Source: Centrapalus pauciflorus (Eukaryota > Streptophyta > Magnoliopsida > Asterales > Asteraceae). From it: a stretch of DNA of 64,000 nt. The position numbers and the translations under genes are program-made. Numbering within the stretch: the stretch's first letter is position 1; each line of letters begins with the position of its first letter. The notes below the pieces were generated by a model, which saw nothing but the letters and a program-made list of their open reading frames with translations, searched no databases and was not told the origin of the DNA. Of the stretch, positions 47,230-58,669 are shown piece after piece. Location: contig JAANYP010004780.1 in NCBI GenBank assembly GCA_020465985.1, positions 612,135 through 676,134 of the forward strand. Reading direction: 5' to 3'.

Positions 47230-48258
47230 GTACGCGAGAAGTTCACAAAGCAAGCACAAGAACAAGGCAGCTATGAAGCCGTCTTGTATTTTGAAAGTTG
47301 ACATTTTGCTCCCTCTATTTTCCTATTTTTTCCTTAACAGCCCCTTTTGTTTTTTCTAAATGTTTTCTTGTAAATTATCACCTTGTCACATAATCAGTCG
47401 CTTGTGATTTGTGAATTTCATATCTTTGTACAAGTTGAAATTGTGAACCCAAAAAATACTTTTGTTGAATCATTTAGACACAATGGTGAAAAGTAACAAT
47501 CAACTCCTTTAATTGATTACATGAATATTACTTCAAGATAGCCTTTTAAACAAACTTTATTTTCTAGGCAATAAAAAATATAACAAAACACAGATATATT
47601 TGAGCTTTGTTTGATTTTCAAGGAGGCCAAATAATATGTGTTCACACACACATATATACCTATTGAATTGTTTATTTGTAAGGAAACACGAATTTTAGTT
47701 TAGAAGAGTATCAACTATTAGTGATATTGTTAACTTTGACGACAAACATGAGAACCTTATTCTAATATTAACATTTACCAAGTAGATGTTCCTGTTCCTA
47801 GACTGTTGCCAAGAACTGTTCATAAGCTGTTCAATACCCACTTGACCACTTGCTTCACCTTTATTTAGGGTTTCTCTGTAAAACACAGCTTCATCCTTTC
47901 TTAACTCACCACCGTCCCTCCTCCGTCTCGTCTCCTTCACTTCCATCTGAGATCTGAGATGGAAAGGCAACAACACATACGTCTTTCAATTTCATCTAAA
48001 GTAATGAATTCAACATATTTGATTTAATCACAGGGAGGATTCAATTCGTTTCTTATACATGCACATTCGAATGGTCTTACGGATTTACGATGGACATTAC
48101 GCCGGTAGTCGAGTCATTGGATGCGTTTCTTTTTTTCCTCAGCAGAGCATTTTCTGGTCCGTTCGACATTTTTGTTCAGATTCAGGTTCCACCAGATTTG
48201 CGAATTTATCTGTTTACGATATTATGTTGTTAGGAATGGATTGATTGTTATATGTGGA

Positions 48259-48261
<3 letters not shown>
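47230..48261. other. Intergenic sequence right of the D6PK-like gene
   Basis: The left part should contain the kinase promoter. Around 47870-48200 the composition is more exon-like (AGGGTTTCTCTGTAAAACAC, CCGTCCCTCCTCCGTCTCG), resembling a plant 5'UTR and start region on the plus strand, but no protein could be recognised. It may be another captured gene piece. Confidence 0.35.

Positions 48262-48324
<63 letters not shown>
48262..48324. repeat. (AT)n microsatellite
   Basis: About 31 AT units in a row. Confidence 0.97.
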
Positions 48325-48326
<2 letters not shown>

Positions 48327-48392
48327 AATCGATTGTTCTTCTAAGTTCTAACAATAAACTAACAGCTGTCGTTGGGTTATTACTTATTACAG

Positions 48393-48603
48393 AGCTGAGA
48401 ATTACAACACATCTGCTGTTGAGTTCTTAAGGCGGTTACCGGCGGTGACGGATTCCAACTACAGGACCATAATGGATGGGTGCAGCAGCTTGGCCGAGCT
48501 TGCCCTTCTTCCTGTGGATAGACTTGCTGAACTAATGGGCGGCCAGAAATCCGCCAAGACTCTTAGGGAATTCCTTGATGCAAAGTATCTAACGTTGCTA
48601 TAA
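48393..48603 (+). pseudogene. Last exon of an XPF/UVH1 (RAD1) DNA-repair endonuclease gene, isolated fragment
   Basis: After an intact acceptor (TTATTACAG) the frame reads AENYNTSAVEFLRRLP, then LAELALLPVDRLAELMGG and KTLREFLDAKY, ending LTLL and stop at 48601-48603. This is the helix-hairpin-helix end of plant XPF (Arabidopsis UVH1), which binds ERCC1 and DNA. About 69 residues remain without a stop. The nuclease and helicase-like parts are absent, and the next sequence is unrelated, so it is a fragment. The Helitron-like end at 51243 and the RNase H2A fragment on the same strand suggest capture by a Helitron. Confidence 0.85.
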
Positions 48604-49764
48604 CTTAACCGAACTCTAGAAGAAAGTGGTATTGTCTCAACCACTGCATTTGTTGTAGGATATGGGAATAAAATAAAGATACTGCTCGCGGTTGCACAAG
48701 CTTTGGGAAACAATTTATCCTCGGCATTCATCTTAATTTGTTTGCCGTAGTAAGCGAGCTCTCATCCTTTTACTTTTTATTGTTACATTCCTATCAGTAT
48801 TTCTATTTCATTTGCCATGTTTTTTATTTGATTTGGTTGAGTTTGTTGTTTTATTGAAATTCAAGATGATGCATATGAGCAAAATGCTTTGAAAATTATT
48901 ATATACCTTGAGACTTGAGTGACAGCCTAAGTCCACCTTATGTGTATGTAAAGGGGTTCTGAAATACCATAAAATTCAAACCAATCTTGAAATGAAGAAG
49001 GCACACAAAATTTTCATACACCCACCACCCATTTCAACTACAACTGTCCAATTACATACTATGTATAAATACACATAAACTTATAATTTTGTGGAGAAAA
49101 GAGTTAATATATTGGTTGTTTCTTATTCTTTTTATGTACATGTTTCCGCTTTCCATGATCAAAACAGTTAAGAGGACAAAGCCTTTTAACATACATTCTA
49201 GATATCAAATACTTGGTTTGAAACTTCTCCCCTGATGAATAAATTCAATATTAGTAGATTTATATAGGAAGGGGTGGAGTTTCTGGAACTACTATTTTCC
49301 AAGCATATATATGTTGTATGATCCATAACACAAGTTGTAACTCTCCAGTGAGTATTGGTCCTCCCTACTTTTTTAAATCACACCCCCTTAAATTAATCTG
49401 ATACAGTGATTGATACATACTATATACCCTTTTTAAATACATCATCATGTGTATCTCAAGAAGGTTCAATTCGAAACCAAAGCCATCCCATGCAAACTGT
49501 AGATTATTGTTCATTTTTTAATTGGGATTTGCTAATGTGTTCAAGAGATGGAAAAATAAAAAATAATAAATTTTTATTATGCTAACATGCACTAGAAGAA
49601 GATTTTATCAAACATTATTCTATGTTGAGTCACGGAAGGCGTAGCTTCTCCATCTCATGAAAGGACGACTAAAATCTTTGAATGTAAGAAATCCCAGATT
49701 TTGAATATAAACATGTTGCTGCCTCATCTGAAATCTTCTGTTTTCTTTGAGCATACCTGCTGAT

Positions 49765-49832
49765 GCAGAATGCCTCGAAACCTTCTCTGAGCTTAAGATG
49801 CTACTGGATGAAAAAGAATTAGAATGGGAACC
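49765..49832 (+). pseudogene. Exon-like fragment of unknown origin
   Basis: An open stretch reading DAECLETFSELKMLLDEKELE, followed by WEP and a possible GTAATC donor. Composition and codon use look like a real exon, but I do not recognise the protein. It lies between the UVH1 and RNase H2A fragments on the same strand. Confidence 0.35.
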
Positions 49833-50051
49833 TGTAATCGTCTTATAATGTATGGCATCATTTTATAGAATGCTGGATAAAATAATTGAAGTTAGTTCCT
49901 GAAACTTAAATGAGTAGCTGAGGGAAATTTCTCAAAAACTAAATGAGAACAGGAAACCATATTGGCTTAAATTTCTACATCCACTTTCTGATGGGCTTTG
50001 TGAATATATCTGGGCTCATGAGCGAAAGACTCTGATGATCTGCATTTTCAG

Positions 50052-50171
50052 GTTTATGTCGACACCGTAGGAGATGCAGATAAGTATAGAGTTAAGCTCT
50101 CTTCAAGATTCCCATCTATTCAATTTGTTGTTGCGTAAAAGCTGATAGTCTCTATCCAGTTGTTAGTGGAG
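50052..50171 (+). pseudogene. Exon of an RNase H2 catalytic subunit (RNASEH2A) gene, isolated and broken
   Basis: After an acceptor (CATTTTCAG) the frame reads VYVDTVGDADKYRVKLSSRF, then PSIQFVVA, a TAA stop (50136-50138), and KADSLYPVVSG. Intact relatives have Lys-Lys at this point, so one AAA/AAG codon has become TAA. Similarity fades after PVVSG. Only about 40 residues of a roughly 300-residue protein are present, so it is a fragment. Confidence 0.8.
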
Positions 50172-50250
50172 TGAGCACTGTTTTTGCTATGTTGACAACC
50201 ATGGACCAATGTGTTGCTTGCTGTTGGATTATAAGTAAAATCACGACATC

Positions 50251-50421
50251 AATTTTCCCGGTGAACTAGCTGAACTTAAGGATTCACAAAGGTAGTAACA
50301 AAATCTTCTTTATTTTGTATTATGCATTTTTAGGCTTTATATGCCTACGTACTTAATTGTTTTCATTGCTAGGAGTAAAATTTTCAAGTGAACTGGCTGA
50401 TCTTAATGATTTGCAAAGGTA
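50251..50421 (+). repeat. Tandem duplication of an exon-like unit
   Basis: GGTGAACTAGCTGAACTTAA...GATTCACAAAGGTA (about 50259-50294) and AGTGAACTGGCTGATCTTAA...GATTTGCAAAGGTA (about 50388-50422) are copies about 129 bp apart. Downstream CTTCTTTATTTTGTATTATG and CTTTATATGC also repeat. Each ends in a possible splice donor. The protein is not recognised. Confidence 0.6.
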
Positions 50422-51242
50422 ATAATAATGGAATCTTCTTTATTTTGTATTATGCATTTTTAGTCTTTATATGCATATATATACTCAATCGTTTCCATTG
50501 ATTCCATCATTAGTATTTTTTGTATAAACTATGTTTTGATATTAAATGGATTTTTTGTAACTATTAAATGGTTCCTTTACGTTTTGTAGGTAAGTTGGGG
50601 AAAGTTTTTTTATGTTCTTCATATATTATAACTTTTATGATCTGAATGTTTACATTTCCTTACACTTTTATAGGGACATGCTATGCAAGCTGCTACAAGC
50701 TTTATTTATAGAGCTACTTTGATTACATCATCAAATCAATCCTTGCTGGTGCATTAGTCCGACAAAATTACAAGTAAGAATATGATAATACTTTGAAACT
50801 ATCTATATAAGATGATTTAACGTCATACTATACAAAATCTAACATCATAATATACAAATCTTTACAGGGGACTTTTTGTTCACTTTTTGGGGAAATCGAA
50901 AACTAAGAAACATATATGTACAGGTTACCGTGCCACATTTGTTAGAGGTTGCATATCTAATATGCAATATTATAACGCATATGAACTATGCACTTTTACT
51001 TCTAATATCAAGCATGTACAAACTTTTGTTTCACATATCAATCTTAATATGTTATCTTGCTTTTTTCACTTTGTAAGCTATCCCAAAGAGGTACAATTAG
51101 TCTACAAGAACCAAAACATTGTTATTTTTGTATGAAAGACAATTACATAACCCAATCATTTTGCAAAATACAAAGCAACATATTACTCAAAATTTTTTAC
51201 ACGAACTATATTATCTTATAATTCATAAGGTTTGTTGCCATA

Positions 51243-51272
51243 CCCGCCGCAAGGCGCGGGCCAACTACCTCG
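51243..51272 (+). mobile_element. Helitron-like 3' end, degenerate
   Basis: A GC-rich hairpin in AT-rich DNA: CCCGC, loop CGCAAGGC, GCGGG, followed 8 bases later by CTCG where Helitrons end in CTAG/CTRR. The context (TGTTGCCATACCCGCCGCAA) is like many plant Helitron ends. The final tetramer has one change, so this copy is probably old. The start of the element was not found. Confidence 0.55.
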
Positions 51273-51299
51273 TTAACAACACATATGAACCTTTACAAT

Positions 51300-51522
51300 A
51301 GGGGTAAGAAAATGTTTAATTTTGGTATTTGAGATTTTCGATTCGGTTATCGGTACCAATAATAAAGGGAAGCAAATGTGTCATTTTTCTAAATGGTACG
51401 AACAATACACCAATATCGATTATATATTCGGTAATTAAGGATATGATTTTGATTTTCTTTGATTTTAGTTTTTAAGATTATTGGTTCCATATAGCACCAG
51501 TACTACGCTCACGCTCACCCCT
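51300..51522. mobile_element. Possible hAT-type MITE, diverged
   Basis: TAGGGGTAAG at the left and GCTCACGCTCACCCCTC at the right, with GGTTATCGGTACCAAT inside, recall the GGTACCG family at 39004. No target duplication was readable. Confidence 0.35.
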
Positions 51523-52660
51523 CTTAACAACATTGTACATTTCAAACATTAGCAGTGCTACAAGCCTTACTAATGCATACTCTTTAGGTGTCTGGGGTAT
51601 TGCCTTGAGCCTAGCAAAGAGATAATCCGTCGTTGTCAAGCCCAAATCATGTCAGTTTATGTGATCATGTATGTCAAATTTGTTTAATATATTTGAAGCT
51701 TACTTTGTAATTCTTTAACGTAAATCGGATTAACTGAATAATTGATAATATCAAATATATTAACAGCTTTTTTATTTTCTCTTGCATGAATTGAGTCACT
51801 TAAAATTTTGTTGTTAGTTGTCTCTTCTAAGGCAATGTGGTGCAATTTTGAAATGTCATAATGATTTATTCTAATTCTAGATAATCTTTAATGATTATAA
51901 TATCAATTTAGTTTCATACTCTATTTATTATTTTTATCTTCTTTGATAAAATACATGTTAATAACGAGAGTGACTCGAGTTGTTTTCAATATAATTTGGA
52001 AAATATATTTTAAGTACATGCTCACTCAAGCGTTACTATTTTCTTTGCAATGTTTTTAAATCAGCTTATTTAATTAAAATACCACTAATTCAACAATCGC
52101 CATGGTATATGAAGTTTGATCAGGGTTGGCCCTGATCAAGATTGATACGGGCAATCGTGTATTATCCATCAATCTTATATTCTTATGGGTTCATTCTAAA
52201 AAATCTTTTATATAATTAGGTCTATTAATGATTAAACGAGTTATAGACTTGTAAAGTTTTTAATTTTAACATTATTTAATCGTAAGTTTTGTTGTTAATT
52301 TATAGTTTTTGCTTAAATTTTGTTTGTTTCTAATATACATATATTTTTAGAGGATCTTTTTTAAGTTTTTTTGTTTCGAGCCCCAAAAATGACTATTGAC
52401 TGGACCAACCCTGAGTATGATCATAACGAGTCAAATACGATTGATGACCGTAGAATAGGAAGCGTTATCACTAGTCATGGTGATCATAAATTTAACGTCA
52501 AATCTTCAATCCAACCCCAAATATGTTTATTAAAATAAACACTAATCTAAAAGCATCTGATTATCTCTGTATGAGACTCTTTTGCTAGAAATGCAAATAG
52601 AAGAGCTTAATTGTGGTTTTTCATAGGCAAACCCAACTCAAGTGAACCCATTTGTATAAC
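51523..52660. other. AT-rich intergenic sequence
   Basis: No supported feature. Confidence 0.35.
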
Positions 52661-53702
52661 TAACATTACACATTGTAAAACGCACCGTTTTAATGCCATA
52701 CGGTGTCGTTTTTTAATTTCCAGAATTTACAGAATCAGCCCCTGTAGTTTGTAATAAATTTTGGATTTGGTCCCTAAACTTTCAATTTTTCAAAATTACT
52801 TATTATTATCAAGGTCTACAACTTTACATTCAACATTTTTTCTTATCTATTAACTTTAACTAAAAATTATTTATATTTTTTACCATTCTAATTAAAAAAT
52901 TATTAACAACCCCTTATTTTAATAAAACAAAAAGGTATAAAAATATAATAAAATATTAATATTTTTAATCAATTTAACATTACGCATTGTAAAACACATC
53001 GTTTTGGTGCCGTACGGTGTCGTTTTTTAATTTTCAGAATTTACAGAATCAGCCCCTGTAGTTTGTAATGTGTAACTAACATTACACATTGTAAAACGCA
53101 CCGTTTTAATGCCATACGGTGTCGTTTTTTAATTTTCAGAATTTACAGAATCAGCCCCTGTAGTTTGTAATAAATTTTGGATTTGGTCCCTAAACTTTCA
53201 ATTTTTCAAAATTACTTATTATTATCAAGGTCTACAACTTTACATTCAACATTGTTTCTTATCTATTAACTTTATCTAAAAATTGTTTATATTTTTTACC
53301 ATTCTAATTAAAAAAATTATTAACAACCCCTTATTTTAATAAAACAAAAAGGTATAAAAATATAATAAAATATTAATATTTTTAATCAATTTAACATTAC
53401 GCATTGTGAAACACATCGTTTTGGTGCCGTGGTGTCGTTTTTTAATTTCCAGAATTTACAGAATCAGCCCCTGTAGTTTGTAATAAATTTTGGATTTGGT
53501 CCCTAAACTTTCAGTTTTCCAAAATTAGTTATTATTATCAAGGTTTACAACTTTACATTCAACATTGTTTTTTATCTATTAACTTTAACTAAAAGTTGTA
53601 TATATTTTTTACCATTCTAATTAAAAAATTATTAACAACTCCTTATTTTAATAAAACAAAAAAGTATAAAAATATAATAAAACATTAATATTTTTAATCA
53701 AT
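52661..53702. repeat. Tandem repeat of about 314 bp
   Basis: The unit begins TAACATTACACATTGTAAAA, continues CACCGTTTTAATGCCATACGGTGTCG and CAGAATCAGCCCCTGTAG, and ends ATTTTTAATCAATT. Full copies start at 52661, 53077 and 53392; a truncated 102-bp copy starts at 52975. Full-to-next spacing is 310-315 bp. Odd and even copies differ in the same way (CGCACCG versus CACATCG), suggesting that a two-unit block was itself duplicated. It is non-coding. Confidence 0.9.
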
Positions 53703-54208
53703 TAAAAAATATTTCGAATTAATTTGGTTTGTCGTTTTTCCATTTCGTTAAATTGGAAATCGAAATGGTACATCGTTTTTCTACTAAAACATTAAAAATT
53801 AGATTGTTTGGTTGTTTTTTTACTTTTGGTTAAATCGAAAATCAAAATGGTTATTCGTTTTATCCATCCAAAATACTTAAATTTGATTGTTTTTTTTTCC
53901 TATTTGGTTAGTCATTTCGCTGGAAAAATTGAAATGTTCGTTGTTTTAATTTTAAATATTTTCGCTCGAAAAAAACAACGAACCATTCGGTTTTCAATTT
54001 AACCAAACGAAAGAAACAACCACTTAATTTAATTATTAATGTTTTTGACCGGAAAAAAACATTTAATAACTTTGATTTGGAATTTAACCAAACGAAAAAA
54101 TGACTAACCATATTAGTTTTAAATACTTTTGCTCAGAAAAAATGGTGAACCATATTAAATTTAAATGAATGAAACTAACGCTGACTGATTTAACTTTAAA
54201 AGTTTTCG
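53703..54208. other. AT-rich sequence with loose TTTTTCG repeats
   Basis: Words such as AACCAAACGAAAAAA and TTTCGCTCGGAAA recur irregularly at about 60-bp spacing. This looks like a decayed minisatellite similar in flavour to 8174-8535. No gene. Confidence 0.4.
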
Positions 54209-54216
54209 CTCGGAAA

Positions 54217-54713
54217 TAGGGGTGTAAACGACCCGAGCCGAGCCCGAGCTCGTTTAAGCTCGGGCTCGGCTCATTTAAAAATACCAGGCTCGAGCTCGAG
54301 CTCGGCTCGTTTCGAGCTTTGTATGTAAAGCTCGAGCTCGGCTGGTGAATAATTTTCCAAGCTCGAGCCCGGCTCGGGCTCGACTCGTTTATTATATATT
54401 TTAATTTTTTAATTAATTTTTATAAAATCTTTTTTATATAATATATATAATTTGTTATTTTAAAATATATTTATATTTATTTAATCTATATATTATATAT
54501 TTATTAATTAAAAATATATTTATATATAGGCTCGTTTAAGCTCGTTTAGGCTCGCGAGCTTGATATGTGAAGCTCGGGCTCGAGCTCGTTTATTAAACGA
54601 GCTCGAATTTAGGCTCGAGCTCGGCTCGGACTCGTTTAATTCGAGCTTTTTTCGAGCTTTTAACGAGTCGAGCTCGAGTAGCTCACGAGTAGCTCGGCTC
54701 ATTTACACCCCTA
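54217..54713. mobile_element. hAT-type MITE of the GAGCTCGAGC family
   Basis: The ends TAGGGGTGTAAACGA and TCATTTACACCCCTA are inverted repeats. The perfect 8-bp direct repeat CTCGGAAA flanks the element (54209-54216 and 54714-54721). The two GC-rich shoulders consist of GCTCGAGCTCG-type palindromic units around an AT-rich centre. 497 bp, non-coding. Sister copy at 33539-33917. Confidence 0.92.
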
Positions 54714-54721
54714 CTCGGAAA

Positions 54722-55603
54722 AAAAATAAAGAACTCTGATTTTTAATTTAACCGAACGGGAAAGCAACTAATCCATCTATAAATTTTTCCAATAAGAAAA
54801 AATGACGAATTATTACACTTTTTAATTTTTTTAACGGGTGAAACAATGAACTTTTTTAAAGCTTAATAAATATTGAGTTCAACATTTTTTATATTTGTAA
54901 ATAAAAGTATTTAGTTTGTACATCAACTTCTTCAATATTTAATCAAATATTGATTAAATATTTAAATAATGAAAATATATGCTTCCACCTCAACTTGAGA
55001 AATTAAATAACAGTGATTCATTTTTTGTTTTGTCGTTTGTTTTTTGTCTTTTGTCTCACAAGATGTATACAAAACATCAACTTTTGTTATTCATGATTTT
55101 TGTGATATAAGGGTTTAATATGAAAAAAAAACCAACATGCTTTTTATATTTTTACGGTATAGCCTCTTCGTTTTACTTTTTACCAATAAAATCTGTAAGT
55201 TATTTGTTTGCTTCTGATTTTTGGAATTATTCATTTTTTGACAAAAAAAATCATTAAATTTGAGGGCTTTTTGTCGCATGTTGGTATTTTTGTAGAAATA
55301 TTGGACTGATTATGAAAAAAAAAAACAATTTTTTTTCCGAAAACCCAAAAGAAAAAATAACCTGAGTACTTTATTGTTAAAAAATAACATTGAGGGACGA
55401 AACCATTTGCATATAAAACCCTAAAAAACAATATACTTTAAACATTATCAATTAAATCATACCAAATTCGTAAAAAATAACATGTAACCCACTATTGCTT
55501 AAATACACAAATGTAGTTACGTTGTTGTCATCATTAAATTATATTCTATTTCTTAACATCATATTTTAATTTAAGCGATAGAAACTACATATTTTTACGG
55601 ATA
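54722..55603. other. AT-rich sequence
   Basis: Contains a loosely inverted pair (AAAAACCAACATGCTTTTTA-like near 55128 and CGCATGTTGGTATTTTTG near 55275) that may be a decayed MITE. No gene. Confidence 0.35.
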
Positions 55604-55636
55604 CCCGCAGCAACGCGCGGGCAACCACAACACTAG
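55604..55636 (+). mobile_element. Helitron 3' end
   Basis: Hairpin CCCGC, loop AGCAACGC, GCGGG (55604-55621), then 11 bases and the terminal CTAG (55633-55636) followed by T, as expected for insertion between A and T. This fits the plant Helitron 3' consensus well. The 5' TC end was not located, so the length of the element is unknown. Confidence 0.75.
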
Positions 55637-55844
55637 TTTGAATCAAGACTCGTCTTAATTTTTAAATTTTAATTTAAAAAAATACAAATTTTAATATGTT
55701 CCATTAACCATTGCATATGCATTATATATGCATTTCTCAAAACTGACTATTTCAAGCCGATAAATTATAATAAAACAATTAATACTCAATTTTATTACAA
55801 TATATCATAATTATTTTCTTAATTTCTGTTACTTTTGCTTCTAA

Positions 55845-56376
55845 GGTATCGTTTCATTCGTGGAATGAAATTTGAAGGAATTGGAATTTAAATATAGTTT
55901 GTTTAGAATTATTTATAACTAAGACAATGGTTAAATTTTATTGTTTATAAGATTTTAACATTCATTTCAAATTATCAGGCCCGGTGATGAGGGAGGGTGA
56001 AATGGGCTTCTGCCCAGAGCCCCAAAATCCAGAGGGCCACAAAAAAAATTTTAGGGTATTTTTATATGTAAAACGAATCGAAAAGCTTTTTAAGTCTCAA
56101 AGTGGGGCTTTTGATAAGTTTTTTAAAAATAAGACCAATGTTAATGATGCTAGTATTAATTTTAAGTTTATAGGGTATCTTTTATAGTTATTGCACATGG
56201 CCTCCGAAATCTAAGAGTCGCCCCTGCAACTTTTACATGAATTAAATTTCAACATATACATGAATTAGATTCCAATCTATAACTCTAACCAAACTATCTT
56301 TTACTCTCACCATCAACCATATTAATAACTAAAATTCAAATTCATTTGAATTACATTCCGTGAACCAAACGACACC
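55845..56376. mobile_element. Tourist-type MITE carrying a nested hAT-type insertion
   Basis: The left end GGTATCGTTTCATTCGTGG follows TAA (55842-55844), and the right end CCGTGAACCAAACGACACC precedes TAA (56377-56379). The TTTGAAGGAATTGGAATTTA interior matches the epimerase-intron MITEs. Removing the nested insertion leaves about 280 bp, the same size as those copies. Confidence 0.85.
55976..56226. mobile_element. Nested hAT-type element
   Basis: Starts CAGGCCCGGTGATGAGGG and ends AAGAGTCGCCCCTG. Imperfect 8-bp flanks CAAATTAT (55968-55975) and CAACTTTT (56227-56234) agree at 6 of 8 bases. The ends (CAGGSCCGG / GCGCCCCTG type) and GAGGGCCACAAAAA interior recall a common plant hAT group. 251 bp, non-coding. 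Confidence 0.65.
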
Positions 56377-56379
56377 TAA

Positions 56380-57455
56380 AAGTATAACTAAGTTTGGTTT
56401 TGACCGGTTTGGTCACGTCCCTTATATGTTGTTTTTATTTTGAAAAAAAAATTAAAAAAATAAATATCAAGAAATGAAATGAAATAAGAATAATCAAAGT
56501 TAATCCATTAGTTGTCCCGTGAGGAAGCACATTAAGTTATTGAAGCATAATGTGTCAGATACAGCTAAGTAGGATCAGTAAAAAATTGACTGGTGTCGAA
56601 CAAATATGTAAAATTTGGAGGGACTGCAATTATAATAAAAGTAATCACATGGGTATTTATCGTTAATTTATATTTGTGACCGCAAATAGTGCCGCCGTGC
56701 CACGTGAGCCATGTGCACCGGCTATAATCGACCGCTCGGCGCTTTTTAATGTATTCATTTCATTCCCCGCTAAACGACACCGTAATATTTACAAAGGTTT
56801 ATATCGGAAACCCTATAAATTTTTCTTAGTTTTGTGATTAAGTATATAATTTTTTTTCTGATTGTTCAAGTCAGTGAACTATTTTTGTCCTATTCAAAAC
56901 CATATATTTGACTTATTTGACCGGTTACCAAACAATTAACCATGTTTTTTACATCTGGTTAATATTGGAAAAAATCGACTATTTTACATGTTTTAGCGAT
57001 TAAGTCTCTAAATTTTTGTTTTATTGGTTATGTTTTATCTACTCATCTGATCAGCCTGTCAAAAATTGAAAGCGCCGAGCGGTCGATTTAATTATATGAT
57101 ATTAGTTATTCATTTTTTTATATAAATTGACAATTATCCATGTGTATGACTATCATATTGTCTAATATATTGTTTTTTATATGCTAAATGTGTGTTTGGT
57201 ATCAATTTGAAATATATGTTAAAGATCACACATACGCACAACATCAGGACAAGCAATGTATTTAATCACTGGATGTTGAATATGTTGAATCGATTATTAA
57301 GGGGTCAAAATATATGATACTGTAATTACTAATTATTATTCATCCACATTACCCTGCACAATCCTACCAACCATACCATCAAACACATTAAATCTCATTC
57401 CACCGTAAACCTACCCACACCGTACCTACACCATCCTACCTCACCGTACACTCTC
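56380..57455. other. Intergenic sequence
   Basis: No supported gene. GAAAGCGCCGAGCGGTCGAT at about 57068-57087 and its reverse complement ATCGACCGCTCGGCGCTTTT at about 56727-56746 bracket an inverted pair about 340 bp apart; the arms may be the ends of a further small element, but no target duplication was established. Confidence 0.45.
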
Positions 57456-58234
57456 GTATCTAGAAATCTAGGAACAATATATGATTATTAATAGAATTGT
57501 ACATTTATTCCAACAATATGAGTAAAAACAATTCAAATGATATGTTTTTAATGTTATCGGTGATGACATGATCGAGCAATTGTCGAATGATCGATCAAAT
57601 GAATAAAAATCGAAAAGTTTTTCTTTGCTGAGAAAAAACATGGAGAGAGAGATTGATTGAGATTTGGAACTATAGGCCCTAATTCTTAATTCGTGTGTTG
57701 TCATTTATAATCAAAACCTCTAGACTTGACATATACAGGGCTATTTGTAGATCATATGTAGTACATTTAAACTAAAAATCTATCATTTAATTGGATCCAA
57801 TTAAATAATATATAATTATACATAAAATAAATGGATGCATCATTTTAATATGACCCTTTTATTTATCGACTAATTATCCATAATTAGGTCATAATTGTTT
57901 ATGATATTATTCATTTATTTATCAAATAAATAAATAATGCAAATATTGTTATGATAAAGCATTCAAAAAATAATACAAATGTAGCAAAAATGTGTTCATT
58001 ATATTTATATGAAATCTCATACATAATGAAGTAAATTTCACGTGTTCATGTTACACTTGAATGGTCGCCCCTAAAAACATTTTTACTCTAACAAAAATTG
58101 AAAAACATATTAATATGCACCACTAAAAACCGGCTATGCATATCAATATAATATTTATTTTTTAATATTTATAAAAAACATTTTCGTTATCTTTTTTATA
58201 GGCATACAATTTCTCTCTAACAAAAATTGAACAA
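57456..58234 (-). repeat. Dispersed repeat, copy B (LTR-like)
   Basis: Reverse-orientation counterpart of 22051-22810. On the minus strand it shows the same order of blocks: TTGTTCAATTTTTGTTAGA, TATAAATATAATGAACACAT, a TATA-like region, CGATCATTCGACAATTGCTC, TGTTGGAATAAATGTACAAT and TTTCTAGATAC. The two copies differ by numerous substitutions and small indels. Confidence 0.65.
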
Positions 58235-58580
58235 GAAAATAGATTATGAACTTTTTGAATGTGTTTCGATTTTCATAAATTTAGTTTATTTAAAATAATA
58301 ATTAGTTAAGGGCTAATTGCTAAAATATAGTAACAACTTTATGACTTTTTAGCATTTATAATAAAACTATATATATTTTTATCATTAATAACATCAATTT
58401 TTATCTTTTTTATCATTCATAGCAAAAAGTTGAAAAAGTTGTTGCTATAAATGATAGAAAAAAATACAAATGTTAATGTTATTAATGATACGAAATACAA
58501 AAGTTGATGCTAATTAGTTATAAAAATACAAAAGTTGATGCTATTAGTGATAAAAATAAATAATATTGCTATAAATATAG

Positions 58581-58584
<4 letters not shown>

Positions 58585-58666
<82 letters not shown>
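58585..58666. repeat. (AT)n microsatellite
   Basis: About 41 AT units, directly abutting the TGATGCATCA element on its right. Confidence 0.97.

Positions 58667-58669
<3 letters not shown>

Noticed and set aside
47695..47976. 93-codon minus-strand open frame rich in Arg and Glu
   Set aside because: Its plus-strand reading looks more like a gene leader (AGGGTTTCTC and a CT-rich tract), and no domain was seen in the minus-strand frame.
48121..48351. Frames running through AT microsatellites that encode Tyr-Ile repeats, here and at 16208, 16572 and 58535
   Set aside because: An (AT)n run has no stop codon in any frame; these are artefacts.
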